Source: Candidatus Thalassarchaeum sp. (GTDB lineage Archaea > Thermoplasmatota > Poseidoniia > Poseidoniales > Thalassarchaeaceae). Taken from it: 64,000 nt of DNA. Below the pieces are notes generated by a model. That model was not told the origin of the DNA and did no database searches. It saw nothing but the letters and a program-made list of their open reading frames with translations. Shown piece after piece: positions 38,691-49,900 of this stretch. Within the stretch, counting starts at the first letter, position 1. Every line of letters begins with the position of its first letter. The translations under genes and the position numbers were made by a program. Location of the stretch: positions 1 to 64,000 of the forward strand of contig JAKURL010000009.1 of NCBI GenBank assembly GCA_022449345.1. Direction: 5' to 3'.

Positions 38691-41219
38691 TCAATGACCC
38701 ATGATTGCTCGATGAACCGCAGTTTGGACATCCCGCATACGGTCGACTGCACCTAATTCACGGAATACTGTTAGTGAACGTTGTAGGTAATTCATTCGAG
38801 TCGAACGGTCGCTCTCAACTTCTCCTAACCTTGCCAGTAATTCGCCCTGAAGCAATCTGAAATCGTTGGCTTCTGCAACGGCAAGACCATCCAGATAACG
38901 CTCCGCAGCCTCTGCTTTTCTGCCAGCGTCGCTGAGCACTTGGCCCAGTAGCATTTCAACCTCAACGGCACTATGTGGATCGGTTGCCTCTGAGAGGATT
39001 TCTAGAGCCGCCGAATAGTGAAGTAAAGCCAAGTCATTATCCTTCATTCTGGCATAATATCTCCCCAATACCGCTCTACTACGAGCATGAAGTGCATCCA
39101 TTCCGGTATCCTTGGTTTCATCATGAGCAGCCATAGCGTGGTCTCTAGCGCGATCTAATTCACCCATCTCAAGGAAAGCTGAGGCGAGACGTACTCTTGC
39201 ATCCATCAAACTTGGGTCAGTTTCTGCCTCGAGCAATTCTTCGACATTGCCATAGACCTCCAATGCGTGTCTTGTATCCCTGCGTCTACGAAATATGTAT
39301 CCCATGTTGATGTATGACCTCGAAGCACCAACAGCATCCCTTTTTGCGATTTGAATATCTAGTGCTTGCCGGTGTAATTCGAGGGCGTCGTCCATCGCTC
39401 CTCGTTTAATCGCGATATCAGCACGAGCAGTAAGTAGGCGAGCAAGTGTCTCTGCTTCCTTGTGTTTTTTTGCGGTTGGAATAGCTGCCGCGTATTCCTC
39501 TTCAGCCTCATCCCATCGACCCTGAATAGAGAGAATATCACCTCTAAGTTCGCGGATTAACCCCCATTGAATCGCATTGAATCCTTCAGATTCTAGACCG
39601 CGGAGAATACCGAGAAGTTCGATGTGACCTGACTTAACCAATCCTCTACCATCTTTTTGCAATACTTCGGCAAGAGTGTCCATATCTCCAGAGGCATTTA
39701 GATGATGAATAAATTCGATCTTCTCGACCGCGGTTGCAGTCCTTGTTCGATACCATGCAACAGCATTACTGTGAAGTTCTGCCTTAAGCGACTCATCCAT
39801 TGAGCGGACGAGGAATTCACGGACCAAATCGTGAACATCGTAGTTATCGGAGTCAATCCTTCTGGCCAGTCCTTTCTCAACCAAGTCATCCAATAAATCT
39901 AGATCTGCATCTAGGCTACTTAGTGAGGCCAAAGGCATTGGTTCACGGAATACCGCAATAGCACCGAGTAGACGCTTTTGAGGGCCGGATAATTTACTGA
40001 AAATTTCCTTTTCCACGAAAGCCTCAAGTGTTGAGTGGAAGGTCTCTCCAACGCTTCCTCGATTAATCAACTCAAGTACCAGAGGATGACCTCTTGATAG
40101 CGTATAGATGTGAAGGAATTGTTGAAGGTCGATATCGGGCATAGCAGTGAGAATTTGCCTACTCGAATCTTGGTCAAGACCCTCGAGTGGTAGGAAATGT
40201 GCTGTAGTGTTTCCACTTGAATCGGCTTCTGGGACTACCATTCTAAATGAACGAGAGAACATTACTAGGCCCAATTCGTCGGCTTCTGGAACACGAAGTG
40301 TAAGTCCTCGCAGTATTGCTACAAAGTTATCATCGGCAACCTTGTGTAAATCATCGACAACGATAAGGGCGGGGGAATTCTTCAGAGCGTCGACTATGAT
40401 ATTCACTGCCATGGTAACTTGTGGGACTGGTGTCGATGAGACATAATCGCTCAAGTCGTTGTTCCCTATCATCGCAAGCCATTCTGAACATGCTTCTAGG
40501 AATGCTCTGGAACCTTCCCAATCCTGACACCTATGGTAGAGAAGGTTTCTTCGATGAGTGAAGCGCTCCAGTAATTTAGCCGCTAATGCGGTTTTTCCAA
40601 TTCCTGCAATACCTGGAACTAGTAAAGTTGTAGATTCTGATTCCAAAACGTCGGCCATTCTAGTGATTTCATCGCTTCGGCCATAGAATCGGCGTAATCT
40701 TGGCAGGTCATTTAATGAGTTGACAAGTTGTTTCTCAATATGTTTAGAGAGGTCTCTTTCAATCAAATCTGGCGATAATGTGGATAAATCGAGGGTGCCA
40801 CTATCGTCTAGATAACGTAGAATATCTACGTGCCTCAGTGGTAGCTCGGTGCTTTCTAATGCACTTCTAAGGTCTAGATTTTCAGCCCTACCATCTGGGT
40901 GGATTAATCGTACGGGTTGTTCACGAGCCTTATCCCAGATGCTATCTGCTAAACTAACACCGTCTGAGGTTAGAAAGTATGCTTTCCTTTTTCGGGAAAC
41001 ACCGGTGACGTGAGCTTGGCGTTCAATTAGGTGTCCAGACTCCTTCATTCCGGAAATTGCACGAGGTACGTTTGAGCGAGCGATCGATACAGCATTTGCT
41101 ATACCCATTTGGGAGATTGCAAAGGGCACCTCGACTTTGTCGGCATAATCCACGTAATCTCTGAGATGTAGTAAAATTCGTTCCTGAACACCAGGACGTG
41201 TCGCAGCCATGGACGCCAT
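38691..41219 (-). CDS. STAND-type ATPase with N-terminal winged helix and C-terminal TPR repeats
   Basis: wHTH IANAVSIARSNVPRAISGMKESGHL; Walker A VPGIAGIGKTALA; Walker B ALIVVDDLHK; TPR-like C-terminal half. Confidence 0.82.
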   Translation of the reverse strand: MASMAATRPGVQERILLHLRDYVDYADKVEVPFAISQMGIANAVSIARSNVPRAISGMKESGHLIERQAHVTGVSRKRKAYFLTSDGVSLADSIWDKAREQPVRLIHPDGRAENLDLRSALESTELPLRHVDILRYLDDSGTLDLSTLSPDLIERDLSKHIEKQLVNSLNDLPRLRRFYGRSDEITRMADVLESESTTLLVPGIAGIGKTALAAKLLERFTHRRNLLYHRCQDWEGSRAFLEACSEWLAMIGNNDLSDYVSSTPVPQVTMAVNIIVDALKNSPALIVVDDLHKVADDNFVAILRGLTLRVPEADELGLVMFSRSFRMVVPEADSSGNTTAHFLPLEGLDQDSSRQILTAMPDIDLQQFLHIYTLSRGHPLVLELINRGSVGETFHSTLEAFVEKEIFSKLSGPQKRLLGAIAVFREPMPLASLSSLDADLDLLDDLVEKGLARRIDSDNYDVHDLVREFLVRSMDESLKAELHSNAVAWYRTRTATAVEKIEFIHHLNASGDMDTLAEVLQKDGRGLVKSGHIELLGILRGLESEGFNAIQWGLIRELRGDILSIQGRWDEAEEEYAAAIPTAKKHKEAETLARLLTARADIAIKRGAMDDALELHRQALDIQIAKRDAVGASRSYINMGYIFRRRRDTRHALEVYGNVEELLEAETDPSLMDARVRLASAFLEMGELDRARDHAMAAHDETKDTGMDALHARSRAVLGRYYARMKDNDLALLHYSAALEILSEATDPHSAVEVEMLLGQVLSDAGRKAEAAERYLDGLAVAEANDFRLLQGELLARLGEVESDRSTRMNYLQRSLTVFRELGAVDRMRDVQTAVHRAIMGH

Positions 41220-41277
41220 TATAGGCAGTGCGATTCCATTCACTCAAGAAATTAACCGAACGATGGGCTATATTGCT

Positions 41278-44200
41278 TCATTCACCGGTATGGTCGGGAT
41301 CAGGTACCCAGTCTTCCTTTGCTGAGTCCCAAAGCCAACCAGGGTGCTCATCACTTCTTACCAATTCACCTGAAGATTTGGCTGCAGTTGATTCATCTCC
41401 CTCGTCTTCTTCATCTTCTTCCAACGAGATTACTCCACTAAAGAATAGTGTAGCCCCTAGTAAGGCGATTAGAACGACAATAATGACGATGACCATGATT
41501 GCACTTATTCCGCTGTCATCAGCGTGTGGTGAGATCTCTGCACCCTGAATGGGTTCGGATCCGCTAATCGAAAACACGGGAGATACCGGCTTGCTTAGCA
41601 TCGAACCGGGAATTCCTAATTCCCATGTCGAATCATCATTTACTACGGTAGAATTGACTTGAGTTCCGCCCAGTGTAACCCTAACTGTCTTGCCGGGCAA
41701 ACCAGAACCTGTGAAGGTGATTAGTTCACCATTACCTGCCGTAGTTTGATCTGGAGGACCCACGTAGAATTCAATTGGGACCACATTGAAAGATACAGGT
41801 GTTGAAATCTCCTTTGAACCGTGTGGGTCTGTGGCGAGGAAAATGACATTACTCAAAGACCAAGTCTCCATATCTTCATTGTAGAATCCCATCGATTTAG
41901 GATCATAAAACGCCATTCCATCTATTCCAATATTGATTACTAATCCAAATTCATCATCAGATGATCTAGCTGGGTCGTCGTATACCGACAGGATGAGGGA
42001 ATTTACTCCATCTACATCATCGAAGAATTCCAACAAGTCGATTTCGATGGTTGTGCATGGGTTTTGTGACGTTGTATCAAATTCACAATATAATGTAATC
42101 TCAGTTTCCCAATTCGTTCCATCGAATGTTGGTCTATTATTATCTGCATCTGGCGGGTTGTCTGCGACGATTTGGACCTCTATCCAATCGCTATATTCGT
42201 AACCGTCGTAGGATCTTGCTTTGATGAGATATTGCATATTGTGTGCCAATACTGTGGAGTCCCACTCCATCTCCCAATAACCATTCGATGCGATATCCGT
42301 AACGGCTCCTGTGAAGATATTCATGTACCCGTTTGCTACATCAAGAACTTCCACGTCAACTCGGGTAATTTCTCCGTCATTATCTCGTGCTACTCCACTG
42401 ATGATTGATTCCTCGCTAACGGAATATATTTGGCCACTTTGTGGGGAGGTTAGACTGACAAAAGGACGCGAGTTTTGGTTATCTACTTGCAAATCGATTA
42501 CTACAACTTCGCACTCATCAATTTCTCCTTTGCAGAAGTCAGAATCTGAGGCCCAAATTGTGAAGGTGTAGGTGGCCAATTCACGTGGAAGCCCGCTGAA
42601 ATCCCAAGTCCAAGACCATTCGGTACTACCTTCTGTTGAAGTTACAACATTGTAGTTTGGCCCATCAATTTGGAAATAAATTTGGTCAATATCGGTACCG
42701 CAGTCGAATGGGCATCCATAAGGATCGTGTGCAGTTCCTTCGAATGTAACAGTACCATCTGAGTGAGTTGATTGGCCGCTCGGAGAAGTAACCGAGATTG
42801 TTGGAGCCTCGGTGTTGACCTTAATCGACCTAGTTACAATTGGAGAGTACTCCAAGCCGTCAAATGCCCTGAATTCGAATGTATAGTCACCTTCCTGACG
42901 TCCTGACATATCATACTCGTAATACCAACTGCTGAATGGATGATTGTTTCGGGAGACATATCCAGGTTCTGCGCCACTTGCATCAATTGCATGACCAGCA
43001 GCACTCCAATCGCTTGTGAATGGATCTTTGATCTCTACAGCGTGGACAAATCCTTTCTGATCCCATTGGGCTAACTCATCTGTTTCGTAAATTCCCGCCC
43101 AAGTACCATCATTAGCCGAACCCGTCAGATTAACTACTCTCCTAAAGGAGTCCCCATCATCTTGGATAACCGAGATGCTCGGAGGGTCATTTTCTAAGAA
43201 AAGTGTGTCTTGATATGTTGTATCTAAAAGAGTAAACTCTCCACTATCTAGACCATAACCGAAGCGATATGCGGTATATCTGTAAAGAGATAGTTCTCGA
43301 GTACCAGCAGAATAATCACAATCTGGGTCGTCAGTATCTAGCAACAAGTCGCCGTCATTATCTTCCCCATCGGAACAAGAATCTTCGTATTCATCATCGG
43401 CAAAACCATCAGGATTATCCCCATTACCCAAGCCTCTGAAATCCAAATGGAAATTAGAGGCTAAAGAGAACCAAGGGGTGTAGCCATCGACATCGGTTTC
43501 TAGGCTGTAGAGGTCATTGCCTAGTGCATCCTCAATCAGAACGTTTGCGTTTTCGACGCGCTGACCGTTGACTAGGGTTTGGAATCGAACAAGCTCAGCC
43601 CTCTGGACCTGAACCGCATATCTTGTTGGTTGAGTTTCAATCTTCACCTTGGATAAGTCCAAGTTTGAGAGATTTGAGAAGGTGAAAATCGTGGAATTGT
43701 TGTCCATATTGATAGCTAGAGGGAAATTATAGGGGGTGTAATCATCACAGGTGGCACAAGCTTTCACTTCATGGGGGACGACCCCATTTTGCCATCCATT
43801 GTGAACCCATGCTTCTTGATCAGACCAACTGAGTAACACAGGGTATTCATCTGGCGGAGGGCTTGGGATATATTCCGATTGAACAGTTACAGAAGACTTC
43901 GAAATATTGTAAGTAACGCCTACTCCGTTCCATTCATTATTGCTGAAGAATGCCAATGTACCGTACTGTTGAGAATCAGCAAAACCACTGTCATAGTTCT
44001 GCAATATAGCACCTGTGCCCTGGACATTGAAGGTGTTCCTTCTTACATCAAGAAGCGCCCCAGTTGCACGTATTCCATCAGCGGTCCCAGCGGCATTAAT
44101 TTCGTTGTCTACAATCGTCACACCCGATCTATGTGCCATGATAGCAGGGCAGGTGAAAGATCCACCCCACCACCTTGTGGAAGAGCATGCTCCACTTCCC

Positions 44201-45516
44201 TGAGTTGAGATAGTATTGTTCGCCAAGTATAGTCTTGCGGGAGTGGGAGAAGGTGCTTGTGTACCATATTCCCCTGCAAGAATAGGTTCCCTAGTTGTTT
44301 CGAAAATCGAATTATTTTCAGCAATCACATCAAAACTACCCAATAACCAAAGTCCATTCCAGCCGCCAATCGGTCCAATCTCGTTATTGTGGATTTCTGC
44401 TTTGGAGGAATAAATCGCAATTCCAGAGCCTTCACCAGCTCCAGCCAGTTCATTATGATGAATGAATACGTCCGCGCCAGAATAGGCTGTGATTGGAGTT
44501 CGCTGGCTTGTTGTAATGATATTATGTGCTATCTCAACATCGTATTCAGTATTCCCAATCGCCTTCAGGCTGTTAACGTCGATGCCATTGCAGGTTACCG
44601 ATATTGTTGAATTGGTTACTTTACCAGCTGAGTTTCTTATACTTAGACCAAAATCTCCGCTTATAACTTGGGAGTTTTGAACTCTAATGAAGGTCTGAGA
44701 AGCCCAAATTGCGGACCTGCCTCCGTCTCTATTTCCACAGCCCTTGTTTGTTGATTGGAAAGTAGCATCTTTGAAAATCATAGGGGAAATAGGGGTTCCA
44801 CCACCGTAAATCTGTACGGCTTGACCGGTTACTCCACTTTCATCATCATTACCAGCAACGTACTCACCACCAATGAAAGTAGGTTGTGCTAAATTAGCCG
44901 CTAGAACGCTAGTTGTGTTGATATCGGAAAATCTCATGTCACGAAGAGTAGGGCTTGCCCCGTCGAGAACAAGTGCTCCATATCTATACTCGTACTCCAA
45001 TTGGACGTAGAAAGGAATACCCCACGCACCCTCAAAGTGCATACTTCTCATACCTGATTGTGACAAATCCATTGTGTCTCGAAGAATTACCCCTTCTCCG
45101 CAAGAGGGGTCTTCAATCCAAATTTGTGAGTTTCCAGTTCCAAGACCGTAACACTCTCCGGTTGCGTTTGATACTGCAGGATCTGTCCATGTCAGAGTAA
45201 TTGGGTTACCTGAAGCAGCATTGCCGTTTGAACCACATGAAGAGAGCCCAGCACAGAGATTGCCCCGAACATCGAGCATCGTTCCATTGGGAAATGAAAT
45301 GTCAGTACCCGGGTCGATAATCAGTTTAGCGCCTGCCGCGACAGTTACGTCTCCGGTGAGTTGGTGTGTACCACTCCAGGTCTCAATACCAGTAATTGTA
45401 CCACTAGTTGTTTCATTATTCGCAGACACCGATGAAGCAGGGCCGATTAGAGCCACCATAGTACTCATCAGCATTAGAAATACTAGGAACTGGCTTCTTG
45501 CTCGGGCACTCATCAT
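41278..45516 (-). CDS. Giant secreted right-handed beta-helix and Ig-like domain protein with C-terminal TM and cytoplasmic aromatic motif
   Basis: Signal peptide; IHNNEIG / AENNSIF / LANNTIS / VDNEINA repeats; TM ISAIMVIVIIVVLIALLGATLFF; tail HPGWLWDSAKEDWVPDPDHTGE. Confidence 0.83.
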   Translation of the reverse strand: MMSARARSQFLVFLMLMSTMVALIGPASSVSANNETTSGTITGIETWSGTHQLTGDVTVAAGAKLIIDPGTDISFPNGTMLDVRGNLCAGLSSCGSNGNAASGNPITLTWTDPAVSNATGECYGLGTGNSQIWIEDPSCGEGVILRDTMDLSQSGMRSMHFEGAWGIPFYVQLEYEYRYGALVLDGASPTLRDMRFSDINTTSVLAANLAQPTFIGGEYVAGNDDESGVTGQAVQIYGGGTPISPMIFKDATFQSTNKGCGNRDGGRSAIWASQTFIRVQNSQVISGDFGLSIRNSAGKVTNSTISVTCNGIDVNSLKAIGNTEYDVEIAHNIITTSQRTPITAYSGADVFIHHNELAGAGEGSGIAIYSSKAEIHNNEIGPIGGWNGLWLLGSFDVIAENNSIFETTREPILAGEYGTQAPSPTPARLYLANNTISTQGSGACSSTRWWGGSFTCPAIMAHRSGVTIVDNEINAAGTADGIRATGALLDVRRNTFNVQGTGAILQNYDSGFADSQQYGTLAFFSNNEWNGVGVTYNISKSSVTVQSEYIPSPPPDEYPVLLSWSDQEAWVHNGWQNGVVPHEVKACATCDDYTPYNFPLAINMDNNSTIFTFSNLSNLDLSKVKIETQPTRYAVQVQRAELVRFQTLVNGQRVENANVLIEDALGNDLYSLETDVDGYTPWFSLASNFHLDFRGLGNGDNPDGFADDEYEDSCSDGEDNDGDLLLDTDDPDCDYSAGTRELSLYRYTAYRFGYGLDSGEFTLLDTTYQDTLFLENDPPSISVIQDDGDSFRRVVNLTGSANDGTWAGIYETDELAQWDQKGFVHAVEIKDPFTSDWSAAGHAIDASGAEPGYVSRNNHPFSSWYYEYDMSGRQEGDYTFEFRAFDGLEYSPIVTRSIKVNTEAPTISVTSPSGQSTHSDGTVTFEGTAHDPYGCPFDCGTDIDQIYFQIDGPNYNVVTSTEGSTEWSWTWDFSGLPRELATYTFTIWASDSDFCKGEIDECEVVVIDLQVDNQNSRPFVSLTSPQSGQIYSVSEESIISGVARDNDGEITRVDVEVLDVANGYMNIFTGAVTDIASNGYWEMEWDSTVLAHNMQYLIKARSYDGYEYSDWIEVQIVADNPPDADNNRPTFDGTNWETEITLYCEFDTTSQNPCTTIEIDLLEFFDDVDGVNSLILSVYDDPARSSDDEFGLVINIGIDGMAFYDPKSMGFYNEDMETWSLSNVIFLATDPHGSKEISTPVSFNVVPIEFYVGPPDQTTAGNGELITFTGSGLPGKTVRVTLGGTQVNSTVVNDDSTWELGIPGSMLSKPVSPVFSISGSEPIQGAEISPHADDSGISAIMVIVIIVVLIALLGATLFFSGVISLEEDEEDEGDESTAAKSSGELVRSDEHPGWLWDSAKEDWVPDPDHTGE

Positions 45517-45558
45517 ATGGCTGGGGCATCTCAAACTGATTTAATCATAGGGTTGTAT

Positions 45559-45573
45559 CGAGCCGTAGGCTCG
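45559..45573. repeat. Perfect hairpin CGAGCC-GTA-GGCTCG, 28 nt after the 45602 gene stop
   Basis: Direct reading: 6-bp arms, 3-nt loop. Confidence 0.8.
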
Positions 45574-45601
45574 GCTGGTGGTTTTCCTATCCTATCAAAT
45601 A

Positions 45602-46840
45602 TTATTTGTCAAGGTTGAATTCAATTTTTATCTCTTCTAGCCATGCCACCGCATCCAATTCACCGTAGCCTGCTTTATTGGAATGAGTAGAATCTTCTAA
45701 CTGCCCATCTAGCGATGAATTTGCAAGGGCACGCTTAACCTTGGTCATCTCTTTATTATCGAAATTTCCATCGGCGCCTTGCATGGCATCTCCGTGAATC
45801 TGTAGAATCAGGGCTAGTGCACCAACGACAATTACGGTTGAGTCTGAGGTGCCGGTTGAATAAGCGTATGGAGGGGTAATTTCCGTTGAGGCCGTTGAGA
45901 ACATTCTGACACCTGGAGCTGTAACCTCCGGCTTCTGATTAGGAAAACTGCGCTCTTCACTTGAGTATGGATCAATTGCCGAGCCAATCGAACTATTGGC
46001 CCAAATACTTCCGTCGCTAGTCGAGGCACCAACGGCAATTACCCCTAGTATATTTGCGGGAATTGAAACGTCATTTATTGTTGATTCCTTTCCGTTATTC
46101 CCTGCAGCAGCGACAACAAAGATTCCCGCGTCCAGTGCTTCGTTTACGGCTTCAACGGTACCCGATTGCAGATTGCTCATTCCATCCTCTGGATTACCGC
46201 CTAGGCTAAGACTGATGATATCCACATCCTGAGAAATTCTACACCACCGAATTGCGAGAGCGACTCTGTCTGCTTGTCCAGCTTCTCCTTTAGGCCCTAG
46301 GGCTAAGGCAACGGAGAGAGAGACGCTTGGAGCAGCACCCACATAGGTGCCATTTCCGGCCAATAAACCAGCCATTAGAGTCCCATGATAATCTTCGCCA
46401 ATATCTCGAATATTGTCATGGTCTCCTGAGTAAAAGTCTCGAAATCCAACTAAATTCAATCCCTCAAAATCAGGATGGGAACGATCGATGCCTGTGTCCA
46501 CTATGCAAACGTGCACTCCGTCGCCATAGTAACCCTGTGTTTGCAGTTGACGAATTCCTGAGGTCTCGTAGGCCCACTCAGAATTAGGTAGATAAGGAAT
46601 CAAATATGCCTGAATAAATGGCCATGTCATCAACAATAGGACTGTACCAATTGCAAAACTAGCAGCCCCCCATGGCCAAAGAAATTCCTTCATTGGACCC
46701 AATGGCCATCGAAGTTCTCTGGCTTCTTCATCTGTCAGACCATAATCCGAACCAGGATATCCAGGAGCTTCGGGGTCGACAGCGGTTAGCAGCCGACCAT
46801 CTTCAGGTTCGGGCATCAACTCAAGATCTTCTAGAGTCAT
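45602..46840 (-). CDS. Membrane-anchored S8 subtilase
   Basis: HVCIVDTGIDRSHPDFEGL (Asp), DYHGTLMAGLLAG (His), YSTGTSDSTVIVVGAL (Ser); N-terminal TM. Confidence 0.88.
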   Translation of the reverse strand: MTLEDLELMPEPEDGRLLTAVDPEAPGYPGSDYGLTDEEARELRWPLGPMKEFLWPWGAASFAIGTVLLLMTWPFIQAYLIPYLPNSEWAYETSGIRQLQTQGYYGDGVHVCIVDTGIDRSHPDFEGLNLVGFRDFYSGDHDNIRDIGEDYHGTLMAGLLAGNGTYVGAAPSVSLSVALALGPKGEAGQADRVALAIRWCRISQDVDIISLSLGGNPEDGMSNLQSGTVEAVNEALDAGIFVVAAAGNNGKESTINDVSIPANILGVIAVGASTSDGSIWANSSIGSAIDPYSSEERSFPNQKPEVTAPGVRMFSTASTEITPPYAYSTGTSDSTVIVVGALALILQIHGDAMQGADGNFDNKEMTKVKRALANSSLDGQLEDSTHSNKAGYGELDAVAWLEEIKIEFNLDK

Positions 46841-46924
46841 TTGCCAATCACCTAATCGCTTGTGGCCCGTTTTCACCTATGAGGTCTTGTCTTGACCAAG
46901 GTTGGAATATTGGGCTTAGTTAAG

Positions 46925-49900
46925 TCAGAATGGCGCGCCGGGCCTTCTAGGGCCAGAGCGTGTGAAGTACCACAACACAAACACTAGAATAACTGCAAGA
47001 ATTATTCCAATTACCGTTGTTGGGGTTGAATCTTCGAAGGCTTGAGCCTTAAGTGTGTATCTCTCGCTTACAGTTTCAGGCTCTTGACCGAATTCTTGCC
47101 CCTCGCTTGAAATTTCAAAGTCAAACCATTCCGGTGATGGGCCAAAGTCGGTCAGATCGATGTCGATTAGATAGGTGACCGTATCGCCAGATAACACATC
47201 TTGAGTAACACTGGCGTTAACATTAGTTCCACGAACCGTGGCGACCAATTTCACGCTCTCAGCATCCACCAAACCGGTATTTTCCACCTGTACTGTGAAT
47301 GTGTGGATTGTCCCGAACTGCGGGTCGCCGTTAGAAAATACATTGCTTATCTCAAGTACTGGTAGTGAGGTCTTCACTCGAATTGCTATTGGTGGATAGG
47401 TCCCGTTATTCTTGTCTTTAACCGAGATAGTGATGATGAAGTCCTCATCTCCAGTAGCGTTTTCAGGTGCGATGACCTTGATTGTGTGGGTTGTATCCGT
47501 GAATGCTCCTACCGTGTGCGATGTGGCACCTGTTCGCTGCCAATCGGGAGGAAGTTGAGAGTCATCGAATTCAAATTCAAATCTCTCGTCTCCATTTCCA
47601 CTATTTGTGAATAGTATCGGAATTGACAATTCCTCACTTGGTCTAACTCCATATACATCAAGCAATGGCTCCCTAAGTTCGAAATTATGGAATTGAGGAA
47701 TTCGAACGATTACTTCCTGTTCAAATTGATAGCCGTCTGCAGATGTGAATCTGATGTCGACGGTGTGGCCATTAGCTAGGGATTGAGCAATCGATTGGTT
47801 GGCTGGAGTGACTCGTAGGCGCAGATTGTCATAGGTTGTACTATTGTTACTGTCTAGACCGAATTCAAAGGTGAAGGGGGTGGTCCAATTTTCAACTGAT
47901 GAATCCCAAGCCTCGACCATCCAAGATTGGCCATCAGTACCTGCTACATTACCTGAAACGGTGTAACTCGATACGGTTTCATGACCTAGATAATCTAGTG
48001 AAATGGTGAATTCAATTGAATCATATTCTCCGTCTTCTCTGAGCGATGTTTGGACATCATCAAATTCTTCTTCTTCAGTCAGGGCTCCACCGGTGACAGC
48101 CACAATCGTGGCATTGATGGTGTGGTTAGAAATACGGTCGAATAGTAAGTCCTGAGTAACTGAGGCAGTAAGGTCGGTTCCCGATCCTGGGATACTAATT
48201 GACTTGGCAGCAGTATATTCCATTAGACGATCCATTTGCTCGACCGAGAATCCTCCTTCAACCTCAATCACACCACTTGGCATTAGGATAGATATCTCGC
48301 CTTCTTCACTCAACATAGCATCCCATCGAACACCAGCTCCAGAAGATAGGATGAATTCGACTTCATCTACAATATCTGCACCTTCAACGTCAGTCTCGGA
48401 AGCATGGTGCTGAGTTCCCTCGAAGTCAATCCATTGAGTTGAAAGGTAGAGCCATCCACCGTATACCAGATCGACGTCAACATTGCCACCATCATTGATA
48501 TCAGCCTCGATGCTTGCCATTCCAACGAGATTTGAATCCCCAAATGTCGCTCTAATTATCCAGCGACCGGGTTCTACAGAAGCAGTCCATTGACCGTTCC
48601 ATACGCCATCATCGTAGACCTTGTGAGGTACAACACGCTCACGGACCATGCCATGTGTTGGAATCAATATCAGTTCGACTTGTTGACCGATATTTGCTAA
48701 ATCAGAATGGCTAACATTTCCATAAATGTCTACGTGACCTGCTGTCAATTCTATTTCCACTGAATTTGGAGCATTGACTGCTACAGATTCATTTTCTTCA
48801 TCAAATCCGGCCCTCATGGTTGAGATTTGCCAAGTTGTTCCTGCGGGTACGAAAACATTCCATTCTCCCGCCGAATCAGTGGTTTGAGTTATGTTATCGT
48901 GGCCCTCACTTGTCATGTATATTTCCACATCTGGCACACCCTCCCCTACATCTGCATCGTCGTCATCATCGTGATCCCAGAATATTGTACCAGACAATTC
49001 GTAGTATGTTGAGGAAACGATATCGATTAGTTCGTTTTCTCCTGCAACCAAACCACCATCGACTAATTCAACTGACTCGATGATATATCGAGCCCCATCA
49101 TCAGTCTGGTTAAGTTCGACATTCCACGAACCAGAAGTTATGATTCCAGAGGTTTGGCCGGAATCAGCAGTCATGTCAAGATATATGCTTCCTAATCCAT
49201 CATTGGATGTTAGAATTAATTCCATGTCCTGTAGATAGAGGCCATCTTCATCTGAAATTCTAATTGAAAATGATGCAAGTTCGCTAGTTGAGATTGTATG
49301 TGCATCGTTAGCATTTTGCTCAGCTACGGTAATCGTAGTTCTAACTCCTTCAATAATACCTGCCCCAGTAGTAACTGAATCGATTGCAACAATCCAGTCT
49401 CCGTCCGGCAAGTGATCGATTAGAGTACCATTCATGTCGGTCTTTCGAGAAATTATTACACCGCTGTTTTCGATATCAATGAATCTAACTAACTGATCTA
49501 CGAGTGGCCCACCGCTTTCGTTAGTAAATGTCAGATCCACCTTCCATTCTGGGTCAAAGCCAATACTTCTAGTAACGACTTCACCACCAAAACCAACATC
49601 GAAGTAGGCATCTCCAGTCATTATTCTGGTACCGAAGAGGTCTCCGGCGCGAGCGTTGGAAATTTCTACATCGATACGATACGAACCAGCCTCAATCGGA
49701 ACGCGCGCGAAACCGTCGAATATCCACTCACTACCATCGGCCTCTACATCTAATGTCAACCCAGCACTGTTTTCCACAGGTACAATCGAGAACCTATATT
49801 CTACAGGTGTTCCATTGGCGACGTCATTATTTCCATTGTAATCGAGGAAGAAATCTATCTCAACATATGATGGATCTGGGTAAAGATACATGTTTACAGT

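Noticed and set aside
38691-41219. STAND ATPase as a confirmed antiviral defence system
   Set aside because: No adjacent effector, nuclease or mobile genes; the N-terminal wHTH fits a regulator equally well.
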